Of a DNA stretch of 18,840 bases, positions 6,219 to 14,413 are shown piece by piece. The position numbers and the translations under genes were made by a program. The notes under the pieces were generated by a model. That model had not been told where the DNA came from. It made no database searches and saw only the letters and a list, made by a program, of their open reading frames with translations. The DNA lies in NCBI GenBank assembly GCA_943349555.1, contig CALQZK010000009.1, positions 1-18,840 of the forward strand. Reading direction: 5' to 3'. Positions within the stretch are counted from its first letter, which is position 1. Each line of letters starts with the position of its first letter. The stretch is from Candidatus Nomurabacteria bacterium. Lineage in GTDB: Bacteria; Patescibacteriota; Minisyncoccia; Phycocordibacterales; PALSA-1337.

Positions 6219-6224
6219 TATCAT
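6219..6224 (+). promoter_or_regulatory. -10 of comM, six bases from ATG
   Basis: TATCAT is followed by TCAGGC and ATG 6231, directly after the terminator T-run. This supports ATG 6231 over the in-frame GTG at 6216, which would lie upstream of the transcription start. Confidence 0.55.
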
Positions 6225-6230
6225 TCAGGC

Positions 6231-7784
6231 ATGAGCGTAACAAAAATATCAAAAATTTATAGTGCTCAACTGTCTGGACTAAATGTCCACATAGTCACAA
6301 TTGAGGTTGACCTATCGAACGGTTTACATGCTTTTGCTATTGTCGGACTTGGAGATAAAGCTGTAGAAGAAGCCCGAGACAGAGTTTCTGCGGCTATAAA
6401 GAATAGCGGTTACACTTCGCCAAAGCAGAAAAATCAAAAGGTTGTTATCTCCCTTGCTCCTGCGGATCTACGGAAAGAGGGGCCATCGTTTGATCTCGGT
6501 ATGGCCTTAGGGTATCTATGTGCCAGCGGTGACATTTTCTTTGACTCAGAAAAGAAAATCTTTTTTGGAGAACTTTCTCTCGAAGGTAAATTACGAAAAG
6601 TGAGTGGAATTCTTCCTCTTATCCGCGGCGCTGTAGAGCATGGCTTCACCGAGGCATACGTACCGAAAGAAAATGCTCTCGAAGCTGGGTTGGTGGAGGG
6701 TATAAAGATATATGGCGTAGAAACTCTCGATGAAATTATTGGACATCTTATGGAGCGTAAAGATGGCCTGCTGACGGAACAGCCATCGACGCCAATTGTC
6801 TACGAAGAACATTCATTTGATGTTGATTTTTCTTTCATCCAAGGACAGGAAACTGCAAAAAGGGGATTGGAAATAGCGGCAGCCGGAGGACACAATATTA
6901 CCATGCATGGCCCACCAGGCACTGGTAAGACAATGCTAGCAAAAGCCTTTCGCACTATACTTCCTTCGCTTAGCCGAGAAGAAATATTGGAAGTGACGGG
7001 AATACACTCTATGGCGAGGATATTAAATAAACCTTTCATCACTCATCCACCATTCCGTTCTCCTCATCACACATCTTCTTACGCTTCTCTGGTTGGAGGC
7101 GGGTCGTTTCCCAAGCCGGGAGAAATCACTCTAGCGCATAGAGGCGTGCTTTTCCTGGATGAATTTCCAGAATTCGATAAAAGTGTCATCGATGCTTTGC
7201 GCCAGCCATTGGAAGATCGTGTTATTACCATTTCTCGTGCGCGCGGAACGCTGACATTCCCAGCTCAATGTATTCTCATCGCTTCCATGAATCCCTGCCC
7301 TTGCGGATATGGAAAAGAGGAGAATACCGAGAAAAAATGTGTCTGCACTGACAGGGATATTGCCTGGTATAGGAAAAAAATATCGGGACCAATCATGGAC
7401 CGCATCGATCTCTGGGTTTCTGTCTCCAAAGTTGAATATGAAAAACTTTCGAATAATAATTCCAGCACTTCAAATGAAAATTCAAAAGAAATACGCAAGA
7501 GAGTGCTGTCTGCTCGGAAAGTCCAGGCGAAAAGATTCAAAGATAGGAAAATAAATGGCAAAAGCTTGAATACCGAGATGAATGTATCTGATATTGAAAA
7601 GTGTATTTCTCTTTCTCCTGAAGTGAAGAGCCTTCTGACATCTTCCGCAGAGAAATTATCCCTTTCCGGCAGGGCTTTCCATAGAATAATAAAAGTTGCT
7701 AGGACTATTGCGGATTTGGAAGATAAAAAAGAGATTGGAAAATTGCACGTCTTGGAAGCACTACAATACAGACAGAGATTTTAA
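6231..7784 (+). CDS. comM: ComM/YifB-type AAA+ ATPase (Mg-chelatase-like)
   Basis: ComM is a hexameric helicase that drives branch migration of incoming single-stranded DNA during natural transformation. The 517-residue product has the Lon-protease-like amino-terminal domain (about 1-175, including GLHAFAIVGLGDKAVEEARD), then the AAA+ module: Walker A GPPGTGKT (227-234), the FRSPHHTSSYASLVGGG insert typical of the Mg-chelatase group (from about 275), Walker B VLFLDE (306-311), a four-Cys cluster in MNPCPCGYG and CVC (356, 358, 370, 372), and SGPIMDRIDLWV (385-396). The carboxy end YRQRF is also standard. The length matches the family (about 500-510). It stands alone after a terminator and converges on the M23 gene with only nine bases between stops. 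In a small-genome CPR cell it suggests DNA uptake and recombination. Confidence 0.94.
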   Translation: MSVTKISKIYSAQLSGLNVHIVTIEVDLSNGLHAFAIVGLGDKAVEEARDRVSAAIKNSGYTSPKQKNQKVVISLAPADLRKEGPSFDLGMALGYLCASGDIFFDSEKKIFFGELSLEGKLRKVSGILPLIRGAVEHGFTEAYVPKENALEAGLVEGIKIYGVETLDEIIGHLMERKDGLLTEQPSTPIVYEEHSFDVDFSFIQGQETAKRGLEIAAAGGHNITMHGPPGTGKTMLAKAFRTILPSLSREEILEVTGIHSMARILNKPFITHPPFRSPHHTSSYASLVGGGSFPKPGEITLAHRGVLFLDEFPEFDKSVIDALRQPLEDRVITISRARGTLTFPAQCILIASMNPCPCGYGKEENTEKKCVCTDRDIAWYRKKISGPIMDRIDLWVSVSKVEYEKLSNNNSSTSNENSKEIRKRVLSARKVQAKRFKDRKINGKSLNTEMNVSDIEKCISLSPEVKSLLTSSAEKLSLSGRAFHRIIKVARTIADLEDKKEIGKLHVLEALQYRQRF

Positions 7785-7793
7785 AAATGTTTA

Positions 7794-8993
7794 CTAAAAA
7801 GGGTTAATTGCTCCGCGAATTTCAAAATGGACATGAGGACCGGTTGTCTTACCAGTCATCCCAATCTTTCCAATCATAGCCCCCTTCTCCACTCGCTCTC
7901 CAATAGAGACAAGGTTGACTTGGTTGTGAGAATATAGAGTTTGTGTGCCGTTTGAATGAGAGATAATGACGTAGGTTCCATAACCTCCATTCCATGCGCC
8001 ATTCTCCATACTTGCGATTACAGTTCCTCCTGCAGCTGCGTATATTGGCGTACCGACAGGAGCGGCAAGATCGATTCCATTATGTCCATGAATTCCTTGC
8101 GACTTTCTTCCTCCAACGATAGGGCGTATATAATAATTGGATTTAACGGCAAGAGTTGATTTGGCTGGAATTTTTGGCTTTGCAACTGCTGTGGGTTCGG
8201 CATCTGGAATTATAACTGTACCACCTTCTGCAAGTGGCGAACCGAGCGTAAGATCGTTATACATAAGAACTTCTTCTAGGTTAGCACTGTATTTGAGGAC
8301 GATTCCCTTTATCGTTTCTCCTTTCTTTACCTTATGCTGGATGCCGGTAATAGGGAGGATAATGAGAGTCTGACCTTCCTTCAAAGCAGAACCTCGGCTC
8401 AAATTGTTCGCCCAGAGTATAGTATTAACGGAAACATCGAACATCGAGGCAATTTCCGACAGAGTGTCTCCAGAACGGACGATATAGAGGCTAATCCGCG
8501 TATTGATTTCTTCTTCTATTTCCAAGATTGTTCCCGAAGGGCCGATTTCCGCCAAGAGAACATTCTCTGATGCTAGGACTGGTTCATTGAGAGCGAGGCT
8601 GGGATGAGGATTGTGATTAGCAACAGCCTTGAGAAGAGGCATGTTCTGGGAATTCGGAGCGTCGAGTCCATCATCAATAGTCTTCGCGGAAGCCTTGCCC
8701 CCGGCAACATCAGAAAAGAAAGAGAGAAAACCTGCATTTGAGGTTTTCGGATAGAAGAGGGGGATAAAAATAAGAATTAAAGCAATAATAACCTCTTTTG
8801 AAAGGTTAAGGAATGAATATGTATTTTTAGAAAAGATATTGCGGAAAAATTGCATAATGGAAATAGTCTTTCGGCAAGAGGGAAGTCGTTTATTCAACGA
8901 GGCGGTAGTGCGGGATGTTTCTGTGGTATGGCTCTGTTGAGCCAGATTTATACCTTTATTTTCGAAGGTACCTCCATAGGTTACCTGAGACAT
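7794..8993 (-). CDS. LysM-containing M23 (LytM-type) peptidase, membrane-anchored
   Basis: This is a probable peptidoglycan endopeptidase or activator of cell-wall splitting, acting outside the membrane. Order: polar Ser/Thr-rich start (1-46), a hydrophobic helix about 66-82, a spacer, two LysM repeats (about 168-213, IVRSGDTLSEIA; and 219-263, HKVKKGETIKGIV), and an M23 domain (about 298-395). The zinc and catalytic residues are all present: H304 and D308 in HNGIDLAAPVG, H356 in LYSHNQ, and H387/H389 in GPHVHFEI, so it should be active. The start is uncertain: ATG 8993 gives 399 residues, whereas M47 (ATG at 8855) would give a shorter protein beginning MQFFRNIF just before the membrane helix, with a GACTAT hexamer seven bases upstream. 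It diverges from uvrD across 51 bases. Confidence 0.9.
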   Translation of the reverse strand: MSQVTYGGTFENKGINLAQQSHTTETSRTTASLNKRLPSCRKTISIMQFFRNIFSKNTYSFLNLSKEVIIALILIFIPLFYPKTSNAGFLSFFSDVAGGKASAKTIDDGLDAPNSQNMPLLKAVANHNPHPSLALNEPVLASENVLLAEIGPSGTILEIEEEINTRISLYIVRSGDTLSEIASMFDVSVNTILWANNLSRGSALKEGQTLIILPITGIQHKVKKGETIKGIVLKYSANLEEVLMYNDLTLGSPLAEGGTVIIPDAEPTAVAKPKIPAKSTLAVKSNYYIRPIVGGRKSQGIHGHNGIDLAAPVGTPIYAAAGGTVIASMENGAWNGGYGTYVIISHSNGTQTLYSHNQVNLVSIGERVEKGAMIGKIGMTGKTTGPHVHFEIRGAINPF

Positions 8994-9029
8994 GGTATAA
9001 AGTCAACAGGCGGAAGTGGGTAGAATTTG

Positions 9030-9038
9030 TGTTATAGT
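9030..9038 (+). promoter_or_regulatory. Extended -10 of uvrD, six bases from ATG
   Basis: TGT-TATAGT is followed by AATGCC and ATG 9045. The in-frame TTG at 9027 would be upstream of the predicted transcription start, so ATG 9045 is preferred. Confidence 0.6.
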
Positions 9039-9044
9039 AATGCC

Positions 9045-11012
9045 ATGAATAATCCTCATGAACAGCTGAACGGTAGACAAAAAGAGGCTGTAGAGACTCT
9101 TTCCGGCCCTCTCCTTATTCTAGCCGGTGCAGGAGCAGGAAAGACCAAGACAATAGCGCATAGAATCCTACATCTAGTGAAAAGTGGGGTGACTCCATCA
9201 CAGATTCTTGCTATTACTTTCACAAATAAAGCAGCGAAAGAGATGCGAGAAAGGGTGATCGGACTTTTACATTCAGACAAAAGCCTAAATATCCCTATTT
9301 CTATGAGCCAAACTCCTTTTGTCAGTACTTTCCATGCTCTAGGTGTGCATATTATAAAAGAAAACAGTATCTTGGCTGGTCTTCCTAGGCATTTCACCAT
9401 ATTTGACCGCAATGACTCCAAAAGAGCAGTGAAAGAGGCTCTGGAGGAGCTGAATCTAGATCCCAAACAATATGAGTCGGGGGCAATACTGAATGCCATA
9501 TCGAGAGAAAAGGGTAATGGAGTGACTTGCACGGAGTTTATGGGTAAATTAAGTGGTGGTCAACATGAATTTTATCAAAAAACCATAGCTCAAGTCTGGG
9601 AAAAGTATGAAAAGACGCTGTTAAAGGAGAAATCAGCGGATTTTGATGATCTTTTACTAAAGACCTCTATTCTTTTGAAAAAGCATCCGGAAGTCAGGGC
9701 AAGGTATCAGTCTATCTGGCAATATATACACATAGACGAGTATCAGGATACCAACAAAGTCCAGTACGAGATCGCCACAATGCTTGCGGAAAAAAATAGG
9801 AATATTGCAGTCGTGGGCGATATTGACCAGATGATATACAGCTGGAGAGGCGCCGATATACAGAATATTTTAAACTTTGAAAAGGATTATATCGAAGCAA
9901 AAGTAGTTGTACTAGAAGAAAATTACCGCTCCACCCAGACCATCCTCGCTGCGGCAAATAATGTCATACAAAAAAATGTCATGCGTCGTGAAAAAAAACT
10001 TTTTACCAGAAATTCCGAGGGTGAAAAAATTGCCCTTTTCATTTCCTATACAGAAAAAGAAGAAGCGAGAATCATTGCCGACAGTGCGCGTGATTTGATA
10101 GAAAAAGGAGTCAATCCGAAAGAAATTTCTGTACTGTATCGGGCAAATTTCCAGTCGCGAGTTTTGGAAGAAGCTTTCTTAAATAAAAATGTGCCATACC
10201 AGCTTCTTGGAACAAAATTCTTCGAGAGAAAAGAAATAAAAGACACTCTTTCTTTCATCAAAGCCTCGCTTAACAGGGACAGTTCGGGCGACATGGCACG
10301 CGTCATAAATATTCCTCCGAGGGGCATCGGAAAAGTGACAATGATAAAAATTTTAGCAGGGCAAGAAGGCTCGCTTCCACCAGCTATGAGGCTGAAGGTG
10401 TCGCAGTTTTTTGGCCTCTTGGACCGTATAAAAAATGTGGTGACCACAAGTAAACCATCCGACAGTATAAAATATATTTTGAGAGAAACAGGAATGGAAA
10501 CGATGTACAGGAACGGCGGAGCGGAAGAACAGGAAAAGCTGGAAAACCTTAGGGAATTAGCCTCAGTTGCGATACAATACGATAGCCTTGCTCCCGAAGA
10601 AGGCATCGAGACTCTGCTCTCAAATGCTGCTCTAGCAACCGACCAAGATGAGCTGGAAAAGGAGCATGATGCGGTCAAGCTCATGACGGTTCATGCTTCG
10701 AAGGGTTTGGAATTCGATTATGTTTTTATCGTCGGGTTGGAGCAGGATTTATTCCCTCATCAAAGGATTGGGAAAGATGAAATCAGCCAGTCTGAAGCAG
10801 AGGAAGAGAGAAGATTATTCTATGTCGCCCTAACACGAGCAAGGAAAAAAGTTTTCTTGAGTTATGCCCAGCTCCGGACGATCTACGGCGCACAGAAAGT
10901 GAATACTCCGTCAGAATTTATCTCCGATATCGGTGACGATCTCATGGAAGCCGAGGTGGAAAACAGCGATGAGAGGGCTAGGGGAGTTAAGGCAATATTT
11001 ATAGATTTTTAG
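9045..11012 (+). CDS. uvrD: UvrD/PcrA-family superfamily 1 DNA helicase
   Basis: An ATP-driven 3'-5' helicase for nucleotide excision and mismatch repair and for removing proteins from DNA. SF1A motifs are complete: Q-motif LNGRQKEAV (8-16), Walker A AGAGAGKT (27-34), Ia TFTNKAAKEM, II DEYQDT (231-236), III VVGDIDQMIYSWRGA (about 256-270), IV EENYRST, V TVHASKGLEFDYVFI and VI LFYVALTRARKK. Motif III reads GDIDQM where most relatives have GDxDQS. At 655 residues it is shorter than typical PcrA/UvrD (about 720-740): it ends soon after the NTPSEF motif and lacks the carboxy-terminal Tudor region that binds RNA polymerase, which is often reduced in small genomes. rsmA follows after 12 bases, so they are probably one transcript. 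Confidence 0.95.
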   Translation: MNNPHEQLNGRQKEAVETLSGPLLILAGAGAGKTKTIAHRILHLVKSGVTPSQILAITFTNKAAKEMRERVIGLLHSDKSLNIPISMSQTPFVSTFHALGVHIIKENSILAGLPRHFTIFDRNDSKRAVKEALEELNLDPKQYESGAILNAISREKGNGVTCTEFMGKLSGGQHEFYQKTIAQVWEKYEKTLLKEKSADFDDLLLKTSILLKKHPEVRARYQSIWQYIHIDEYQDTNKVQYEIATMLAEKNRNIAVVGDIDQMIYSWRGADIQNILNFEKDYIEAKVVVLEENYRSTQTILAAANNVIQKNVMRREKKLFTRNSEGEKIALFISYTEKEEARIIADSARDLIEKGVNPKEISVLYRANFQSRVLEEAFLNKNVPYQLLGTKFFERKEIKDTLSFIKASLNRDSSGDMARVINIPPRGIGKVTMIKILAGQEGSLPPAMRLKVSQFFGLLDRIKNVVTTSKPSDSIKYILRETGMETMYRNGGAEEQEKLENLRELASVAIQYDSLAPEEGIETLLSNAALATDQDELEKEHDAVKLMTVHASKGLEFDYVFIVGLEQDLFPHQRIGKDEISQSEAEEERRLFYVALTRARKKVFLSYAQLRTIYGAQKVNTPSEFISDIGDDLMEAEVENSDERARGVKAIFIDF

Positions 11013-11024
11013 TAATACACTTTT

Positions 11025-11825
11025 ATGGAATTTCAAAACAATTTCACAGCAAAAAAGTCTTTGGGACAAAATTTCCTGCATGCTCCGCAGGTGGTTTCTG
11101 CCATGGTACATGCTTCGCGGATTTCTACAGATAGTATCGTCTTGGAAGCAGGACCAGGGAAAGGAATTTTGACAAAAGGGCTTCTTGAGACTGGCGCGAA
11201 AGTCATAGCAGTAGAAAAAGACGATAGAGCAATCCCTTTTTTGGCGGAAAAATTTAAAGTGGAGATAGAAAATGGAAAATTAAAGATCATTCATGGAGAT
11301 ATTTTGGAATTTAACCCAGCAGAATACGGGTTGGAAAATGGAAAATACGTTATTGCGGCCAATATTCCATATTACATCAGTGGAGAATTCTTACGAAAAT
11401 TCCTAGAAAGCGAGTCCCAGCCTGCCAGAATGGTGGTTATGTTGCAGAAAGAACTGGCAAAAAGGGTAGTTGATGAGAAGGGGAGCATCCTTTCCATGGC
11501 TATAAAGGCTTATGGTGAGCCAAAATATGTGACTTCCGTACCCAGAAAGTTCTTCCGACCAATCCCAAATGTTGATTCTGCTGTATTATTAATTGACAAT
11601 ATTTCCAAGAAATTCTTTGAAAATATGGACGAAAATAGCTTTTTTGAGGTTCTCAAAGCCGGTTTTGCCCATAAGCGCAAAGTTTTGATTAAGAATTTGG
11701 AAGATGTGGTTGATCCGACAAAATTGAAGGTAATTTGGGAGCGAGAAAAGTGGCTGACAACTATCAGGGCAGAGGAGTTGAAATTAGAGGATTGGAAAAA
11801 GATATCCACTAAAGATATCCCATAG
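11025..11825 (+). CDS. rsmA: 16S rRNA dimethyladenosine transferase (KsgA/RsmA)
   Basis: RsmA transfers four methyl groups from S-adenosylmethionine to two adjacent adenines near the 3' end of 16S rRNA late in 30S assembly. The 266-residue protein has KKSLGQNFLHAPQVV (10-24), SAM motif I VLEAGPGKGILT (39-50), the acidic residue E64 after the second strand, GDILEFN with D92, and the target-adenine loop NIPYYISG (113-120). RKFFRPIPNVDSAV follows at about 185 and the carboxy-terminal helical domain includes FAHKRKVLIKNL. It is complete and of usual length. It lies 12 bases downstream of uvrD; a weak TAATAC hexamer sits six bases before the ATG, so it may also have its own start. No Shine-Dalgarno is present. 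Confidence 0.95.
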   Translation: MEFQNNFTAKKSLGQNFLHAPQVVSAMVHASRISTDSIVLEAGPGKGILTKGLLETGAKVIAVEKDDRAIPFLAEKFKVEIENGKLKIIHGDILEFNPAEYGLENGKYVIAANIPYYISGEFLRKFLESESQPARMVVMLQKELAKRVVDEKGSILSMAIKAYGEPKYVTSVPRKFFRPIPNVDSAVLLIDNISKKFFENMDENSFFEVLKAGFAHKRKVLIKNLEDVVDPTKLKVIWEREKWLTTIRAEELKLEDWKKISTKDIP

Positions 11826-11842
11826 GATAACCATTGTTTCCT

Positions 11843-11851
11843 TGTTATAAT
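11843..11851 (+). promoter_or_regulatory. Extended -10 before the secretion-like locus
   Basis: TGT-TATAAT is followed by nine bases (TACGGGGAT) and ATG 11861. The predicted leader is only two or three bases. The GGGG is too close to the ATG for a normal Shine-Dalgarno. It probably drives the genes from 11861 rightwards. Confidence 0.55.
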
Positions 11852-11860
11852 TACGGGGAT

Positions 11861-12790
11861 ATGGGCCGAAAAAATATTATTTTGATAGTCATGGCTATTC
11901 TCGTCGTAGCTGGAGCATTTGCGCTTGCGGAATATCGCAACAAACAGGGCAAAAAACTGGTCTATGATGCACCGATTGTCACACCGGGCACAGAAAATCT
12001 TTCTTCTGAAATTTTAAATGAGTACGCCAACAGAGACAGTGACGAGGATGGGCTGAAAGATTGGGAGGAATTGCTTTCTGGTACCGATCCTCATAAAGCC
12101 GATACGGATGGTAATGGAATCAAGGATGGAAAAGAGCCGGTATCTTCTTCTGGTAGTATTGCGGTAGCCGTTGAACTATCTCCAACAGACAAATTGGCTA
12201 GGGATTTTTTCGCTAGATACATGGAACTGAATCAGGTTGGACTTTCTGGAGATGCGGCAAGCCAGACAGAGCTTATTGGACAGGTATTGAAAAATGGAAT
12301 GGTGCTGGCTGTGCCAAAAACATATTCTCTCAAGGATGTCTTGGTGATCCAAGACACTAGCACTGTGGCAATTAAGAAATATGGGAATGAAGTGGGTGGG
12401 ATTTTCCAGAGAAATCAAAACTTGGGAAGAGATGAGGCTGTGATAGCGCGAGAAGCAGTAGAAAAAGAAGATCCTGAAATACTCAAAGAAATAGATCCGA
12501 TAATTTCTATTTATAAAAATGTCGTACAGGAACTTTTAAAAGTCCGAGTCCCGCAAAATGAAGCAAAAATGCATGTCGATACCATCAATGCTATGAATAA
12601 ATTTCTGTTTGTGGCGGAATCTTTTAGACACACTGACATAGATCCATTAAGAGGATTGCAGGGAGCAAGCACTTACCTAGAAGCCGGAGAATCGCTTTTT
12701 AATGCTCTCCGGTCTCTTTCCAGACACTTTTCTTCTCTCGGAATTTCATTCACCACTAGCGAAGGGGGGACGATGTTCACTCCACACTAA
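11861..12790 (+). CDS. Membrane-anchored protein with thrombospondin type 3-like calcium loops
   Basis: The 309-residue product has an uncleaved-looking signal anchor (about 4-22), so most of it should be outside the membrane. Residues 59-91 carry two Asp-rich loops, DSDEDGLKDWEE and DTDGNGIKDGKE, joined by LLSGTDPHKA. This is the spacing of thrombospondin type 3 repeats, which bind Ca2+ and commonly occur in bacterial surface proteins. The remaining ~215 residues are mostly helical (for example DPEILKEIDPIISIYKNV) and match no family I recognise. ATG 11861 is preferred to the in-frame TTG at 11834 because of the promoter position and because the hydrophobic helix then starts at residue 4. 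It is three bases from the next gene, so it belongs to the secretion-like operon. A surface or scaffold role is inference. Confidence 0.75.
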   Translation: MGRKNIILIVMAILVVAGAFALAEYRNKQGKKLVYDAPIVTPGTENLSSEILNEYANRDSDEDGLKDWEELLSGTDPHKADTDGNGIKDGKEPVSSSGSIAVAVELSPTDKLARDFFARYMELNQVGLSGDAASQTELIGQVLKNGMVLAVPKTYSLKDVLVIQDTSTVAIKKYGNEVGGIFQRNQNLGRDEAVIAREAVEKEDPEILKEIDPIISIYKNVVQELLKVRVPQNEAKMHVDTINAMNKFLFVAESFRHTDIDPLRGLQGASTYLEAGESLFNALRSLSRHFSSLGISFTTSEGGTMFTPH

Positions 12791-12793
12791 AAT

Positions 12794-14410
12794 ATGAAGA
12801 TTTATTTTCAAAAAATAATAGCGGGTCTTCTAATCATAACTGTTTTAGCTGGCTCTATTGCAATACCACATAAAGCCGAAGCCGCAGGAGCTTCGGCTGT
12901 AATGGAAGTGGGAGCGAGCCTCTATAAACAAGTCGCCCAAGCCGCTAGTAGTTTAAGTACATCATATTCGACTTTTGCTGCAAATTTCCAAAACTCTGTT
13001 CTAAATACGATTGCAACTGCAATAGCAAAACAACTTATCCGCATGATTACTGCAAGTGTTGTTCAGTGGATCAACTCCGGTTTTGAAGGCAGTCCCTCAT
13101 TCATTACCAATCCAGGAGGATTTTTCCTTGACGTTGCTGACCAGATAACAGGAGAATTTCTGGCAAAATACGGAGGACCTCTGACCGATCTGTGTTCGCC
13201 TTTTAGCATAGATATACGTATTGCTCTTGCCTTCAAATATCGTCCAAATATTAGAAAAGAATTTAAATGTACTTTAGGAGCAATAATAACCAATAGTAAA
13301 AATGCCATCCAAGGCGCCTCTATCAATGGCTTTACGGCTGGAGACTTCAAGCAGGGGGGTTGGCCGGCTTTCGTCTCTCTTACAACCGAACCGCAGAATA
13401 ATGTCTTCGGAGCTTATCTAAAGGCGGACAGCGAACTCTCCATACGAGTAGCGAATATACAGATTGGAAAAAAAGATGAGATCAGTAATGGTCAAGGCTT
13501 CCTTTCATGGAGGGATCCTAAATGTAAGAAGGAAGTAGCAAAAAATAATGCGCAGGTAAAAACAAACTACGAGGCAGGAAGTGAAGAATCATATTATAAG
13601 AGTCTCGAGTCAGGAACAGGAGAAGGCTATTACTCTGGAGAAGTAGGATCGATTAAAAGCATTAATGACTGTCCGATACAGACCCCAGGCTCTGTCATCG
13701 GTGGCTCTATACAGAATCACTTGAACGGTCCACTCCGTGAACTTGAGCTCGTCGATTCTATAAATGAGATCGTGAACGCTCTTGCGGCACGCCTCATTAC
13801 CGTGACCTTGCAAGGAGGCTTGAGGGCATTAAGTGGATCCGGCCCAAGCGATCAGGGCGCATACATCAATCAAATCATTGCGGAGGAAAATACCACAGAC
13901 CAAGTCAGCTCTCTCCGAAATACCTTTATTGAAAATGTGGCGACATATCTGCGTGACACTCTTCAATACAAGACAAACAAAGATCAATCACTGAATCTTA
14001 TCCTTGAAGCCAAGACTTCCTACGATGCAGTGAGGGCTTGTTACGCTGGAAAATCTGTAAGCACACAGCAGACGCAAGCGAAGATAAATGAAATCGATAC
14101 AATTATAAATACCACAATAACTCCTGTCGCCACACAGCTGCTTGAGAAAGCAAAAGAGGCTGATACCAGATACAAAGCTCTGACTGATCTCCGAGATCAG
14201 GCAAATGCAGCCAAGACAGTAAATGATCTTAATACTCCGAGCAGGACATTTGCAGGAATGCTTCAGGATCAGGCGCTGATCACACAGAAAGATATTACTG
14301 CTTCGGAACAAGAATTAGATGAAATAAAAACAAAAGTCGCCCCAATGAAACAGGATGCGCAGAGAAAAAAGCAAGAATGCGAGCTATTTTCCTATGGAAC
14401 TTATCAATAA
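12794..14410 (+). CDS. Secreted protein of the T4SS-like locus, six Cys, coiled coil
   Basis: A signal peptide is clear: MKIYFQK, a hydrophobic core (8-24), and a type I cleavage site after AEA at residue 30. The mature part (~508 residues) is unlike any family I can name. It has two similar amphipathic segments, at about 67-97 (LNTIATAIAKQLIRMITAS) and about 317-348 (VDSINEIVNALAARLITVT), that could lie on or insert into a membrane. There are six cysteines at about 133, 158, 243, 292, 415 and 528, suitable for disulfides outside the cell. The last ~120 residues are long charged helices, probably coiled coil. Three bases separate it from the gene before, and three from the VirB6-like gene after. 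By position it may play a VirB5/TrbJ-like or channel-accessory part; that is inference. No Shine-Dalgarno is present. Confidence 0.75.
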   Translation: MKIYFQKIIAGLLIITVLAGSIAIPHKAEAAGASAVMEVGASLYKQVAQAASSLSTSYSTFAANFQNSVLNTIATAIAKQLIRMITASVVQWINSGFEGSPSFITNPGGFFLDVADQITGEFLAKYGGPLTDLCSPFSIDIRIALAFKYRPNIRKEFKCTLGAIITNSKNAIQGASINGFTAGDFKQGGWPAFVSLTTEPQNNVFGAYLKADSELSIRVANIQIGKKDEISNGQGFLSWRDPKCKKEVAKNNAQVKTNYEAGSEESYYKSLESGTGEGYYSGEVGSIKSINDCPIQTPGSVIGGSIQNHLNGPLRELELVDSINEIVNALAARLITVTLQGGLRALSGSGPSDQGAYINQIIAEENTTDQVSSLRNTFIENVATYLRDTLQYKTNKDQSLNLILEAKTSYDAVRACYAGKSVSTQQTQAKINEIDTIINTTITPVATQLLEKAKEADTRYKALTDLRDQANAAKTVNDLNTPSRTFAGMLQDQALITQKDITASEQELDEIKTKVAPMKQDAQRKKQECELFSYGTYQ

Positions 14411-14413
14411 AAA

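Noticed and set aside
10046..10684. 212-codon minus-strand ORF opposite uvrD
   Set aside because: It is antisense to conserved helicase sequence, Ser/Phe-rich as expected from the mirror of Lys/Glu-rich codons, and has no start signal.
11799..11820. Direct repeat AAAGATATCC at the end of rsmA
   Set aside because: Ten bases twice within AT-rich coding sequence for Lys/Ile/Asp codons; most likely chance.
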